DNA from: Linnemannia hyalina
Lineage: Eukaryota; Mortierellomycota; Mortierellomycetes; Mortierellales; Mortierellaceae
Direction of reading: 5' to 3'
DNA: 64,000 nucleotides
NCBI GenBank assembly: GCA_019671135.1
Contig: JAHRHY010000017.1
Coordinates: 620,001-684,000, forward strand
In this document: piece by piece, positions 48,295 through 59,981 of the stretch
Numbering within the stretch: position 1 is the stretch's first letter
How the letters are laid out: each line of letters begins with the position of its first letter
Made by a program: the position numbers and the translations under genes
Notes under the pieces: generated by a model
The model's database searches: none
The model's input: only the letters and a program-made list of their open reading frames with translations
Told to the model about the DNA's origin: nothing

Positions 48295-49893
48295 CCCTCT
48301 CTCCTCTCATTTTTTTTGTATTTGCTAACCGCACATAGTTAATTTTCTATTTTATTTCATCTGATAACAGATTACGGCGTGGACAGATTCTCGGTCGGAT
48401 ACATCAACCCCGCGACCAACGAACACGAACTCTTCCCCGACAATGAAGGCGAGACTTGGATTGCCTCCCTTGTCCGCATCACTGACCACCCCGACGGCAC
48501 CCAAGACGTCCTCGTTGGAAAAGACGCCGTTCTCCGACCCCTTGGCGCACACGAAAATGCCGTCGGAGGGTCCATCAGGCTCCAACAGGAACAATACTTC
48601 ACCCAAATCCGAACCACCAACTATAGTAACCCCGTTCCCAAACACATATATGACTTTCAACCCGATGTTGCCTATGGTCTAGGATTACCCGAGGCGATGC
48701 CCATCGTCTTCTTGGGCCAGCACCTGGGGCGGTGGTTGAATTCTGCGGTGCCAAGGAGTACGTGCGTGGATGGGAAGTACAAGCTTGTTGGGGATGAATG
48801 GAAGGGCATCGCGGGGATGCCGTCGATAGGGCCGTATGCGTATAATTCCAACGCGGGTGAGTGTGAGTTGCATGCGAAGTCGGATGCGGAGAGAGATTGG
48901 AAGGATCAGGTGGCGAGGAACGGGTATGAGCGGCGGCAAAAGATCCAGTCTTTTTTGATGGGACGAGCCAAGGAATTGGCCGAGACGCGGTTGCTAAAGG
49001 GAAATGTCAAGTTTGCGGTGGTGGTGATCCCTTCTTTGTCAACCAACCCATCAAAGAGTCCGCAGCCTGAATCGACGATTGACGCCGCTGCCCGGGCTGG
49101 ATTGGAGACTGTTCGGGTCCTGGACAACTCGGAGGCTGCTGTTCTTGCGTACGAGTCGGTGATTTCCAGGGAAGAGGCCATTGCAGGACGACCACAGAGG
49201 ATTGTGGTGTACTACTTGAACAACCTCACCGAGGGGATTACGGTGTTCGAAGCCTCCCGTGCCCAGTCGTCCGAGGACAAGGATGAGGGTGGGTTCTTGG
49301 GGTTGAAGGAGGTGGCCAAGTATCATTTCTACCAGTCGGTTAAGACGCGGATGCTGTATGCCATGGCCAAGAAGATATTCGAGAAGTACACCGCAGGGGA
49401 ATACCACACGAACGAGAACTCTTCTAACGCCACTGGTGTTCATGCCGAACAACTTCCTCACCCTGACGCTTCCGAATGGGCCATGAACATGATTTATATC
49501 GCCGTAAGATGGGCTGAAATGTGGAGTCCCGAGACGGGGGATGTCCAGGAACAGTACTGGGTCTCGGCTCACAACTACGTCTTGTTCTCGCATCAGGAGT
49601 GGTGGGATTTCGAGAAGGAGTTCTTGAAGACGCATTATAGGAATATGTTGGAGCGAGCGTATGAGAAGAGCGGAGTTAAGGAGGAAGAGAGGCGGGTAAA
49701 GTTGGATTTGTTTTTGGTCGTGGATCAATCGCAGTTCAAAAATATCTCATCTGGTGCCATGATGGAGGCTCTTGGTGGTGGGGTGAGGGAGTTGTATGAT
49801 CCGGCGATTGCGCCTGAACATGCTGATTCTTATGGTGCCGCGCGACTTGCAGAGTACCTTACCAAGCGGTCTTCTCACTCTTCCTGCACATGA
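48058..49893 (+). CDS. Secreted Hsp70-like (pseudo-ATPase) protein 2
   Basis: Exons 48058-48238 and 48371-49893 give 567 aa. Residues 1 to about 32 form a signal peptide (MVAIATVVALSLTGLGPS). The Hsp70-like domain starts at about 58 with IAIDYGVDRFSVGYINP, so DLGTT is replaced by DYGVD. The region VRVLDNSEAAVLAYES matches the Hsp70 INEPTAAALAYG block. The next phosphate motif, DLGGGT in Hsp70, is YLNNLTEG at about 338. No substrate-binding domain follows. The intron holds a 31-T run (48264-48294) and splits the Asp codon of the first motif. Start 48058 was chosen because it gives the signal peptide; the ATG at 48082 is an alternative. Confidence 0.8.
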
Positions 49894-50005
49894 AATACGA
49901 TACCAATATTTTAGTCTCTGTTTTTTCTTGGGATAGAAGGATATGCTACACCAGTAAAGTACCGCGATTCAAGGAAGCATGGATTGTTCATAGCGATTGC
50001 TTTAT

Positions 50006-51847
50006 TTACCCATATAGCACACATGACCGTTCCAACGGGTCGTAGCGCGGAGTAAGTCGTTCCACAACAACAGCCATACCTTGGACCATCGCCAGAGCAG
50101 GATCAATTCCTGTTGGGAATCTCACCTCCTTTCCATCCTTCCCTCTGCCTCGGAAATACGACTTCAGCAACCGGGTCGCGTCAGGAACCAAGGGCGAAGC
50201 ACCAACAACGATAACGGTGTTGATACTGGTATCGTATTCAGGGAGACTTTCAAGGACTTTTTGTACGGTCGGTAGGAGGGCTGTCAAGGTTGACTGGCGT
50301 AGGTCTTGCCATTGAGAGAAGGTCAGGTCTTCTGAAAGGTCGTGTGACTCGAAGAAGGATTGGATCTCGATGCGGACCAATTTTTTTGAGTGTGATGGAG
50401 ATGGTTCCAGGAAAATGGCGGTGGCTTTGAGAATCTCGTTGTGCAGTCGTTTCATTGCTGTGGTGTCGTTAAATAGCTTGTCTCGGCGAAGCTGCTTGTT
50501 GTCGTGGTTACCTTGCTGTCGCTCAAAGGTGTGTTGTTGCAGAGTTTTGTCCAACAATCCAGTAGCAGTGACGCCTCTCGCCCGGCTGAAATGCTTATCG
50601 ACAAGGTACTCCAGCACCAGTCGATTCGCCGCCTCACCATCATACCTCACTTCCGTTCGCTCAAGAATCGCCAAAGTCTCATATACTCCTTCATCCATCT
50701 CCACCAACGCAACCTCCAAATACTCCGGATCCAAATTCACCATCATAACATTAGCAACACCCAGCTGGTCCGCATCCAATTGATAGGCCAAATATGGCGC
50801 GAGGTGTCGTCTGGTCAGTCTCAGGCGATACAATCCTGCAGCCTCAATAGCCTCATCGAGGGCATATCTTTGGTCCGGGGTGTCATCGCTCGGGATGGTG
50901 ACGACGGTGTATGTGAAGTTTATGCCGGCTTGGGTCTCGGCGAGGTGCTTGAGGTGGGAGACGAGGAGAGCGGTGAGTTCTTCTGGTCTGTAGAGGTGGT
51001 GGAGTGTGGGTACGTGTGCCGGGATTTGGATCATGGCGTGGCCTAGGAAGTGTCTGTTGTCGTCTTCTTCTTGGGTGCAAGACGCGCGTTTGAGTGCTGG
51101 TGAATGGTTTAGGTTGGGACAGGAGTTTGCGGTTAGTGGTGGTGGTGGGGTAAGGACGGAAGAGACGATATTGTAGGGGACACGTTTGATTTCGGATTGG
51201 ACGATTGGGTTGCCGTAGGGGAGGCGGATTAGACGTTGCCAGTTGAAGATCGTGTTTTGGGGGTTGGTGGTGAGTTGATCTTTTGCTTCTTGACCGAATA
51301 GGATTTGTGTGGTGTTGGTATTGTTGTTGGACGAAGTGGAGGGATTGTTGAAGATGGCGACATAAGAGGGGATGAGGGGGAGTCCGTTGTTGTCGAAGAC
51401 GTAGTGGAGCTTGTCGTCCTTGAAGTAGGCCGCTGATGTGTATGATATTCCAAGGTCTACGTCCAAAAAAAAAAAAATAGAGTTTTCATCGGTTAGAGCT
51501 TCAGTCTCCTGAGTCAACGTTTCTCAATCACTGCCAATTTACCATGAGCTTCTGCTGTTTCATGTTGTACCAATGGCGAGAATGCCTCCAAAAGGGGGGC
51601 TGTTGAATGAAGGGAGGTAGAAGGGACGGTCGACGGGATGGTCGACGACTTTTCGTGTGGGGTCTGCCAGGACAAGACCGGTGACCTCGGGCGTGACGGT
51701 TGAGAGGTCTTGTTTTTCGGTTTGCTCAATGATGTTGGCGAGGGTTGAAGAGGCGAGAAGGGTGAGGGTGAAGATGAGTATAGCAAAGAAGGTGAAAGGC
51801 CATGTGGGTTGCGATGAGCGGAGGGAGGACCTCTTGGAGCACGACAT
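50006..51847 (-). CDS. Secreted/anchored Hsp70-like (pseudo-ATPase) protein 3
   Basis: Exons 51847-51571 and 51456-50006 give 575 aa. The N-terminus has a basic start and a hydrophobic stretch at about 15-35 (FTFFAILIFTLTLLASSTLA), a signal peptide or anchor. The Hsp70 fold starts at about 90 (AIGDLGISYTSAAYFKDDK). The segment FGQEAKDQLTTNPQNTIFNW closely follows BiP-type Hsp70s, so this is the least divergent of the three. Phosphate motif 2 is NLDPEYLE in place of DLGGGTFD, and the adenosine motif GGSTR is GASPL. The protein ends just after the NBD (AMVQGMAVVVERL) with no peptide-binding domain. It is convergent with protein 2 (112 bp between stops) and has the same intron site. Confidence 0.82.
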
Positions 51848-52452
51848 GGTGGTCGTTTGAGGGTGGGCGTTGAATGTGGGTCTGAAAAGAAAGAAGAAAA
51901 GGGAAAGGTAAGGGAAATACAAAGGGCGGTTGGAGGAAATCAGAAGAGCAGAGCAAACTGTATACGTGGCTGATTCGCAGCGTATGCTATAAAGCGCAAA
52001 GATTTTACCATACAGAGACAGTTCTCTGCTCTGTTCAGGAAGAACTCACGTTTAATGCCTGGAGAAGTTGAATGTCCTTTATCAGTGAACCGCAGGCTAC
52101 AGTTGTCAAGCCACTTCCTCCCACTGGAAGGTAGCCGGTTCGATCCTTGACAGAGTGTGCTATTTAGCAGTTGACGCCACCAAATCAAATCATAGATCAC
52201 GTTTCAGTTTGCCAACTGACTAAGCAGTCACCTTCGGCTTTATCGTCTTGAACGTCAAGCAAGGCACGACGCTCTGCCTTTCCTTCTTTTCATTCCCCTT
52301 CGCTTGGCAAAGGACATCTCTCCCTTCCTCACTTCTTAACCCCTCTTTCCAAGCAACCACACTTGAGTCTGACAACTCTCTCCTCTACTCCTGACTCAGC
52401 AATCCAACAACGACAACTACAACAACAGACACAGCAACTCACATACCATCCA
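51848..52452. other. Divergent intergenic region
   Basis: 0.6 kb between the start of Hsp70-like gene 3 (minus) and the SIM/RING gene (plus). It contains a tRNA B-box-like string near 52130, but the flanks do not fold into a tRNA. No gene is supported. Confidence 0.5.
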
Positions 52453-54098
52453 ATGCCCAGAGCCACTGACCAAGGCAGCTCATCTACTTCACTTGTAAAT
52501 GTCCTTTTTGCCATAAAGATAACCTTAAGGAAACGGACCTACAAAAAAAACAACCTGCGATGACTAACTGAGTAACCTCCACTTGGATCCACCTCTAGCC
52601 GCATAACCTGTCAAGCGAAGGCTCCGCCTCGACCAGCAGGAACACAGGAGGACAAGGAAGCAGCTCAAATCTCATCGACCTCACTCTGCCACGGCCGTCG
52701 CGCATTGTCCATCCACCAACACTCCCCAGCCAGAGCATAGAGATCATCGACCTCAGTAGTGACGATGACGACCTAGGCAGCTTCAACAGCAGTCGGTATA
52801 CTAGCAGCAACTACACCCATTACCACAACAGCTACGGTAGCGATGACGAGGTCATGTTTGTGAGGGAGACCCCAGGAACAACGGCGACGCCAGTGCCTGC
52901 AGCAACAACAGGGAGCAGTAGTAGCCGTCACGCCAGTGCTGGCATTGGTGGAAGTGGATTCGACAGGAGGCAAACGGAAGCGTCGTCATCGTCATCATCA
53001 AGTTATCCAGAGACACTCCTTCATGCATACCATCAGGGACGACACCCTTTATTCCGTCTCTCTCAGGAAATTCCAGTACCGACACGGAGCAGTGAGCAGC
53101 GCCCCCCAGGCTACGACGACCGGTCCAGACGACGTCGCTCGCCTCCTATCATGCTTCATCCGTATGCTCCAGCACACGTACGGACGACCCACCCTTCGTC
53201 TTCGACGGCCACAGCGTCAGCATCAGGACCAGGATCAGGAGCTCCTCACTCGCAAGAGTCAACTTCGCTGAGAGCATTTGTGTCGGCCATGAGAACTCCT
53301 ACTCCTCCTCCAAGACGTCGTTCGAACATGGCCGCCACTCTTGCACCGGGCGAGCGTGCGCTGATGCACGCCTTCACTAGATTTTTCCAGAGAGAGAATT
53401 CTCTACAGGCTCGTGAAGGAGTGTTCAGGCGAGAAGCGCAAGAAATCCGCACCTTCATTCACAGACACCACCATTACTGGGGAGACGATGCTGGTTGGGA
53501 CATTCCGTACAGAGAGCGGTCGCCGTCGGTATTTGGGGAACTGCTGGAACATCTTGGTACTCTTGACGGTGCTCCATTAGCGGCTACTGAGGCTGAAGTT
53601 GAATGGGAGCGGAACGAGATCGAGACCAAGCCGGTGGTGACGCGTCCCGGATTCACCAAGGTCATCAACCTCGAGACGATGATTACGTGTCCCTTGTGCA
53701 CCAAGGAGTTTGGCCACGACGGAGACCAGAGGCCGACGCTTTGGGTGATTGTCGGATGTGGACATGTCGTTTGCGGGACCTGTGCGAAGGAAATCTTCAT
53801 CTCGAGGAAGATCATCCGAGGAAATGTCACCAAGGGACGGAGACAGTCTTTATCGCGGAAACCCAAGGGCAAAGGAAAGGCGAAGTGGTCACCGGGACCA
53901 ACCGACATGGAAACAGGGGACGAGAGTCTTGCCACCTCGGACGGACACGCACCTACCTCACCGACATTGACAACAACCGCAACAGCAGCAGCAGAAACGA
54001 CAGACTCCAACATCAAGGTGACCAAGAGGGTTATGGGAAGCTGCCCCGGATGCCAACGCAAGATCAAGAACACTTCTTTGCAACAACTCTACCTGTAA
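52453..54098 (+). CDS. SIM-containing RING protein, probable SUMO-targeted ubiquitin ligase
   Basis: Exons 52453-52494 and 52599-54098 give 513 aa. Two SUMO-interaction-like motifs are near the N-terminus: LIDLTLP (about 39) and IEIIDLSSDDDD (about 63), the second followed by acidic residues as in true SIMs. The middle is Ser/Pro-rich. The C-terminal RING begins CPLC (about 377), CGHVVCGTC (about 400) and ends CPGC (about 496). The last loop is stretched by about 80 low-complexity residues. The C-terminus LQQLYL resembles RING dimerisation ends. SIMs plus a C-terminal RING suggest an Slx5/Rfp-type STUbL acting in genome stability. This is inferred, as the family is weakly conserved. Confidence 0.75.
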
Positions 54099-54362
54099 AA
54101 ATAACATTCATCGCTCCAATTGCAGAGCATCTCACTTCACCTTTGTTATTTCATGTTTCTTGTGTTTTTTTGATTTTACCCGCACTGTAACACCACCCAT
54201 TCAGGGTATTAAAGTTGACTTTGATGACTATATTCTTTAGTGACAAACCAGCAGGGCATGGAACTTTGTGTCTTGGATCCGTGTTTCAATAGCAGTAACA
54301 GAGCAAATGGGTCAGGAATAGGCGTCAAAGGTATACAAGTACAAATGCTTTAATGACTACTA

Positions 54363-55264
54363 CTAATTGTGACGATGTGGATGATGACGAGGCCCAAAGG
54401 AGAAGGAGCTTAAGGAGCTCCTGGAACTGTTGCTGGCTTGCTGCCGTAGAGCGATCTGCTGGTTAAGGGTGGTTAGCTGCTTTTGGAGGTCGGTAACTTG
54501 TATCCTCAGCTCTTGCAGGATCACGGACTCTCCTGGGGTTGCCAGTTCTTCCGCACTCGATGGAGTCACCTCTGCGCCATTCTCATCGGCGCCATTATCC
54601 GGCACCGACTCTGGAAGAATCTTAGACGAGGCGTTCGCACTAGCATTCCCACTTCTCACCGTTTGCTGCTGCTTTTGCTGCTGCTTTCGCTCCTACTCTT
54701 CCTCGACTTTAAGAAGAGGAGTATTCAAGAACTCATCCCCACCTCCCACATCTCCCTCATCATCATAGCACCTCCACCCCATCTTCTTTGCCAACGCATC
54801 GTCCGCAACCTTCTTCTGCTTAGGAAAGTACTTCTTCCTGTACTCTTTGACCACCTCCTTGGTCGCAGTGAGATGGATCTGTTTCGGAAAGACGTTGTGG
54901 TTTTACGGGAGCCCGGGATGAGGTAGGACATGTTCTCGGCGGATTCGATGTCGGGACTCGATCCAGGCTAAGCGCCAGCAGTCGTCACCCTTTGTAAACG
55001 CCATGTTGATCAACGCTCGATAAGGCAAAGGGGGGTACAGAAGGTAAGAGTTGTGTGAGTATGATATTGGTTGGCTTTGTGTAACGATTTGGTCATGCAT
55101 ACAGCGATCTCAGTACTCAGTAATGAACTGAACAAAGGGAGAGGGCCTACCGATGAGTACGTTGAGCATGACGATGACGGTGAAGAAGAAAAGACGATCA
55201 TCATGGTATGGAGCCAACAGTCTTCGGTATCAAAGAACGGGGGCACATGGTCATACCTTCCGCC
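54363..55264 (-). pseudogene. Ion-transport (TRP-like) channel relic, 5'-truncated
   Basis: Two exons (55264-55151, 55015-54363) keep the last membrane helix and cytosolic tail of a fungal ion-transport-domain channel: FFTVIVMLNVLIG, ALINMAFTKGDD, WRLAWIESR, IESAENMSYLIPG, FPKQIHLTATKE. They are followed by a C-terminal coiled coil (LQELRIQVTDLQKQLTTLNQ). Frameshifts occur in a T run near 55180 and after WIESR, with a compensating shift before the FPKQ segment. A TAG lies before the coiled-coil part. The rest of the pore and the other membrane segments are missing. A start-like frame at 55600-55908 (FDILSVNTPSSLG) could be a piece of the lost N-terminus. Confidence 0.55.
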
Positions 55265-56304
55265 CTACAAGTTGCAAACGAAATAAAAAATTTCTGTTAG
55301 TCCTCTACTTCTCCTTCTCCATCATTGAATTACCTACAAAGTAAAAAAAAAGGAGAGGGGGGGGGGGTGGGATTGAGACGTGCATGGTCTTTCTTTCTTT
55401 CTTACGCCCAATTACAATTGATCCGCTTTGCGCGTCAAGGAAGCCATCTCGACCCTCAGATTGTCATCAATTGTCCGGTCGTCCCTTTTCTTTCTTTGAG
55501 TCTGTCCTAGGGAGTTACAAGGAACAGGAACTGCCGCGGAGAGCGCAAACGGCCATTCTGCCTTTTCTCATGTCGTTTTTTTGATCAGTGAAGACGACGT
55601 TACTCACAGATAGTAAAACCTTCTTGAGCTAGGTCGCTCATGTCGCAGTCAGCCCTAACCGACGCTTCATCCGGCATATGAGCCACGTTAACAAAGAGAA
55701 AAATAAGGAGAAAAACGTAATTACATTGAAAACATCCTAAACTCGAAGGTGTGTTGACCGATAGAATGTCAAAAACCGCCTCTCCTGAAGAAGCGCGATT
55801 CCGAGTGGACGAGCTGCTTCGCCGTGCTGATAATAGAACAATTGTTTGATCGTTATTTCCGCTCAATATTAAATCAGTGACGTAAAATTGTTTCTTCGCA
55901 GGATCCATTATTTCCTACATGCCCGAGGCCAACGGTCGTCTTAGTCGCGATCGCTGTGGCATCGGATCAAGCCTCACACTCTATTCCCGCATCATTCTCC
56001 CCTTCCTCCGCCCTCCCCCTCTCCCCTCTCCCCCCTCCCCCTTTTGATTCATTAACTCGACTCGCCAGGGCACCTTCTTCTCGGAGACCGATCATCATAT
56101 ACCGCCTATCCCTCAGGTACACGCACGGACGGACGGATCGGAATCGACCAACCCTTTTCCACCTCACCCGACCTATTCAACCTCTCTTCGATAGATCAAA
56201 TGAAGCATGCAGAAAAGATACAGAACACGACAGACAAGAAAAAAAAACTCACACTCCGGCGTGCTTGTCTTTATCTGCAATAGAGAAGAACGATTTATCC
56301 AAGA
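55265..56304. other. Intergenic, possible channel N-terminal remnant and MIC60 promoter
   Basis: 1 kb. Minus-strand frame 55908-55600 starts MDPAKKQFYVTDLILSG and may be an N-terminal remnant of the channel gene. The plus-strand C/T-rich tract at 55,985-56,045 and onward is the likely MIC60 promoter and leader. No intact gene. Confidence 0.4.
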
Positions 56305-58355
56305 ATGATGAACGTCAACAGACTGGCTCTTGCCGGCTCCAAGCACTTGCGTCCCAGCCAATACCGCGTCATGGCTCAGGTACGTCTTGCCTACCACAGG
56401 GATATCAACATTTTGCACATGTTAACCAATCGATCCAACACCCCGAAGAAGGACACACCAACTCATACTATCATGCACTTTCAAATTGGAATATATCTGT
56501 AGAGATTCAACTCGACCAACGCACAAAAATTGACCGCTGCTGAGGCTGCTGCTCGCCCCGTTGTCAAGTCAGGACTTCGCTTCCGCACCAAGGCCTTCAT
56601 CACCCTCACCTTGATCGGTGCTGGTGCTGCCGGTGTTGTCAAGCACTCTTTCGACGACGAGCAGTTCCGCGCCCTTCTCGAAGATAACATCCCACACTAC
56701 GCCCACTCATTGGATAAGCTGGAGCAGCTCAGGGACAACGAGGACGTGGAAAAGGTCATCGCTGGCGCAACTTTGGTCGGCGGAAAGATTGTCGATCTTA
56801 GCAAGACCGGCTACCGCACTGCTTCGGATTTGATCAACGGAACCACCACCCCAGCACCCGAGAAGCCCACTGCCTCGGTCTCATCATCGGCCTCTCAGTT
56901 GGAGCAGCCCAAGCCTGCTGTTGCCGCTGCTCGCGCTGAATACATTCCTTCTGTGACCCCTGCCCCCGCTTTCCTCCCTGGTGCTGGCCCCGGCAAGAAT
57001 GCTTCTCACGTCGAGAAGCCCAAGATTGTCGAGAAGGCTGCCAAGAAGGTTGAGGAGGTTAAGGAGAAGGCTGTTGAGATCAAGGAGAACATTCAGGAGA
57101 AGATTGCTGAGATGAAGGAGGAAGCCTCCGCTCCTCCCAAGAAGTTGATCAAGATCGCCCCTATTGAGTCGGAGGAGCCTGTCATGTCGAGCCTCAACGC
57201 CACCTTGGCTCAGTTGGTTCATATTTTGAACGAGAACGGCATTCCCGAGCAGGGCCACGAGGTCTTTGAGAAGGCCAACGAGGAGTTGAAGCACTTGAAC
57301 GAGCGCGTCGAGGCTTTGAAGGTCGAGGGTGAGGCCCAGGCTGCCACCGTCATGGCCGAGTTGACCGAGAAGTACAAGCGCATCGTGGACGAGAAGGAGA
57401 CCCATCACGAGGGACACATTTCGCAGTTGAAGCGTGAGCTTGCTGATGCCTTCGAGCAGGAGAAGAAGGATGCCATTGAGCGCGAGCTCAAGATTCAGCA
57501 GGAGATTTTGCGCGAGGAGCAGAAGCAGGAGTTGATCAAGTACGCCATGGACATGCAGCGTCGCTGGGTTCGTGAGGTCAAGGTCAGAGTTGAGAACGAG
57601 CGTGGCGGTCGCTTGGCACGTTTGGATCAGATCAACTTGCGCCTCAAGACTTTGGAGCGCCAAGGAGTTGACAATGCAGACTTTTTGGATCAGTCGTCTC
57701 GCACTCACCAGCTCTGGTGCGGTGTCAAGGCCTTGGAGAAGGCTTATGAGGCTGGCGAGCGCCTCCCCTTTGACCGCGAGTTGGCCCGCTTGAAGAGATT
57801 GGCAGAGACCGAGAAGGATGCTGAGGTCTTGAAGGTCGTTTTGGCTGCCGTCCCAGAGTCCGTTGCCGCCCAGGGTGTTGACTCTGTTCCCGAGTTGATG
57901 GACCGCTTCGAATATGTCGCTGATAAGGTTCGCCAGGCCAGTTTGGTCCCTGAGAACGGTGGTGTCTTGGCTCACGGTATGAGTGTTGTCTTGTCCAAGT
58001 TGATGTTCAAGAAGCACGGATTGGTCCCCGGAAACGACGTCGAGGCCATCTTAGCCCGCACAGAGCACTACTTGGTGGAGAATGACTTGGAGCAGGCTGT
58101 CCGTGAGTTGAACCAGCTCAAGGGATGGGGCAAGCGCCTTGCCAAGGACTGGATTGTCGCCGCTCGCAGGAGAGTCGAGGTTGGACAAGCCATTGATGTA
58201 AGTACATCCTTTTTTTTTTGGGCTTTGTTTCTCTGGCCGCTCAATTGCGATTTTCACCCTTTGAAACTCAATGTTAACGAACATATTTCCCTCTCTGTCT
58301 ATGATTCTAGGTCATCAATACCCATGCCAACCTTGTTAGTTTGACCCTCGCATAA
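56305..58355 (+). CDS. MIC60: MICOS subunit MIC60 (mitofilin)
   Basis: Core MICOS protein that shapes mitochondrial crista junctions. Exons 56305-56379, 56503-58197 and 58311-58355 join to 604 aa. It has a basic mitochondrial presequence (about 1-28), one inner-membrane helix at about 61-77 (AFITLTLIGAGAAGVV), a Pro/Ala spacer, and a long Glu/Lys coiled coil (about 175-370). The C-terminal mitofilin signature (HYLVENDLEQAVRELNQLKG, ending VINTHANLVSLTLA) is complete. Two in-frame ATGs at 56305 and 56308 are equivalent. The last exon is only 15 codons. A 377-aa Leu-rich antisense frame across the coiled coil is a codon-bias shadow. Confidence 0.95.
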
Positions 58356-58725
58356 ATAGTATTTCTCTTTATTATCTTGTCACTTTTTATTCACATTTTT
58401 TTCTTTCTCTGCCCGACTCTTCACTCTTCTCCCTTCTCATTTCATCATGCACCACCCTCCTATGACAACATCGCTTCTTTCACTACCACGACCACTGTCA
58501 AAAAATTAGTCATTTTCCATGCTTCACCTAGACAAACGATAAAGAATCGAATGGAGGCATTTTTCTGAAACCATTTTTTATTTTTTGATCATGAGCATGT
58601 TTTTTTGCCACTAATTTCAGTCTTGCACAGTCACTCAGGTCTGTTCGGTTGCGTAAGTCTTGAAGTGAGTTTGCCTTTTCTTTTCTCATCTACCTAACAC
58701 TCAGACACAGAACAAGAACATCGCT
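58356..58725. other. Intergenic, no gene seen
   Basis: 370 bp, T-rich, holding the MIC60 3' flank and the PSMD9 promoter. Confidence 0.6.
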
Positions 58726-59887
58726 ATGGTCAACGTACAATCAGAACTGATGCTCAAAGCACAAGCACTCATGAAGCAGAAGGACGACCTGGAAGCAGAG
58801 ATCAAGTCACAGCAGGACGACCTTCAATCGGTACAGCAACCTTCTCATGCCATACACAACTAGTTGTGCCCTCGTGCGACATGGTTTTTTTTTTTTTTTT
58901 TTTTTTTTGGCAGTATACATCAATACTTAGCGGTCTGACAACTTACATCACACATGTGTATATTCGACTATGGTCCTATCTTTTTTTCCTTCAGCAAAAG
59001 GTCGGGATGCATGATAAACTGGTTGACAGCAACGGCTTCCCGCGTTCAGATGTCGATATCGTCGTCGTCAGAACCGCGCGGTCCAACATCATTCGTAAGT
59101 TTTCCTCCCTCTTGCGGAGCAAATTTTATACATCTTCACTCGCCGCTACAACGATGACCATGCCAAATGCTAAACTCACACCCCCCTTTGACACCTCTTT
59201 TCGTTGCTCGCAGGTCTCAAGAACGACCTGAAGGCGTTGATGCGACAGATCGAGGAAGCACTTCATGCAGTCCATGCCGAAGCACTGGAGGAAAAACAAA
59301 GACAGGAAGCTGAAAAGAAGAAGGAACAGGAACTCGCCGGAGCAGCGTCAGTTGAATTACCGTCTGCTAGTTCAGCCACCGTCACGGATGAGGCAGCAGT
59401 GGAACGGTCCTTGGCACCATTTGCGATTGTTAATGCCGTGGCTCCTGGCTCTCCTGCCTGTGAAGCAGTATGTTACTAATTCTTGGATTACCAAAACCGC
59501 TACTTGAAGGACTATGATAATATTAATTTACTAATACGTTCATGCGCATATGCTTTGTTATTTATTTAGGGCCTTATGCAAGGTGACAGGATTGTGGTCT
59601 TTGGAACAATCAACACCAACACTCCCAGCACACTCCGAACTCTGACCGAACTCGTCCAATCACGAGAGAACGTAAGTTCCTGCTCATTACTGTATTGGCG
59701 TACATTCTTGCATCTTTCTCGGTTGAACTGACATCGTCTGTATTCTTCACAATGTACATATCATTAGAGACCCACTGTGGTCAAGGTTCAGAGGGGCGAA
59801 TCAACAGAACTGGTGTCCCTGGTCCTGGTGCCAAAGCAAGGCTGGGGTGGCCGAGGACTCTTGGGATGTCACATTGTCCCTGCCTAA
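58726..59887 (+). CDS. NAS2: 26S proteasome assembly chaperone PSMD9/Nas2
   Basis: Binds the C-terminal tail of base ATPase Rpt5 during 19S assembly. Exons 58726-58830, 58995-59094, 59214-59467, 59570-59671 and 59768-59887 give 226 aa, the normal size. The N-terminal helical domain contains GMHDKLVDSNGFPRSDVDI, the Nas2 N-domain hallmark, and RLKNDLKALM. An Ala/Glu linker leads to a PDZ domain (FAIVNAVAPGSPACEAGLMQ, DRIVVFG) and the conserved end GGRGLLGCHIVPA. All exon phases close. It is convergent with SLX4, with 94 bp between stops. Confidence 0.95.
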
Positions 59888-59981
59888 TGAGCTTTTAACA
59901 CACGCACGCCACATGCAAAGTCTAGCAAGGACAGTAATATATTCAATTTCCTTACAAAGTCGATGGGTCAGGACTGACTGT

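Noticed and set aside
52070..52155. tRNA gene suggested by a GGTTCGATCC B-box-like string
   Set aside because: No A box, and the T-stem does not pair. A 7-bp complementary pair flanks only 49 nt, too short for a tRNA.
56884..58017. 377-aa Leu-rich antisense frame
   Set aside because: Reverse complement of the GAG/AAG-rich MIC60 coiled coil. It has no start context or homology.
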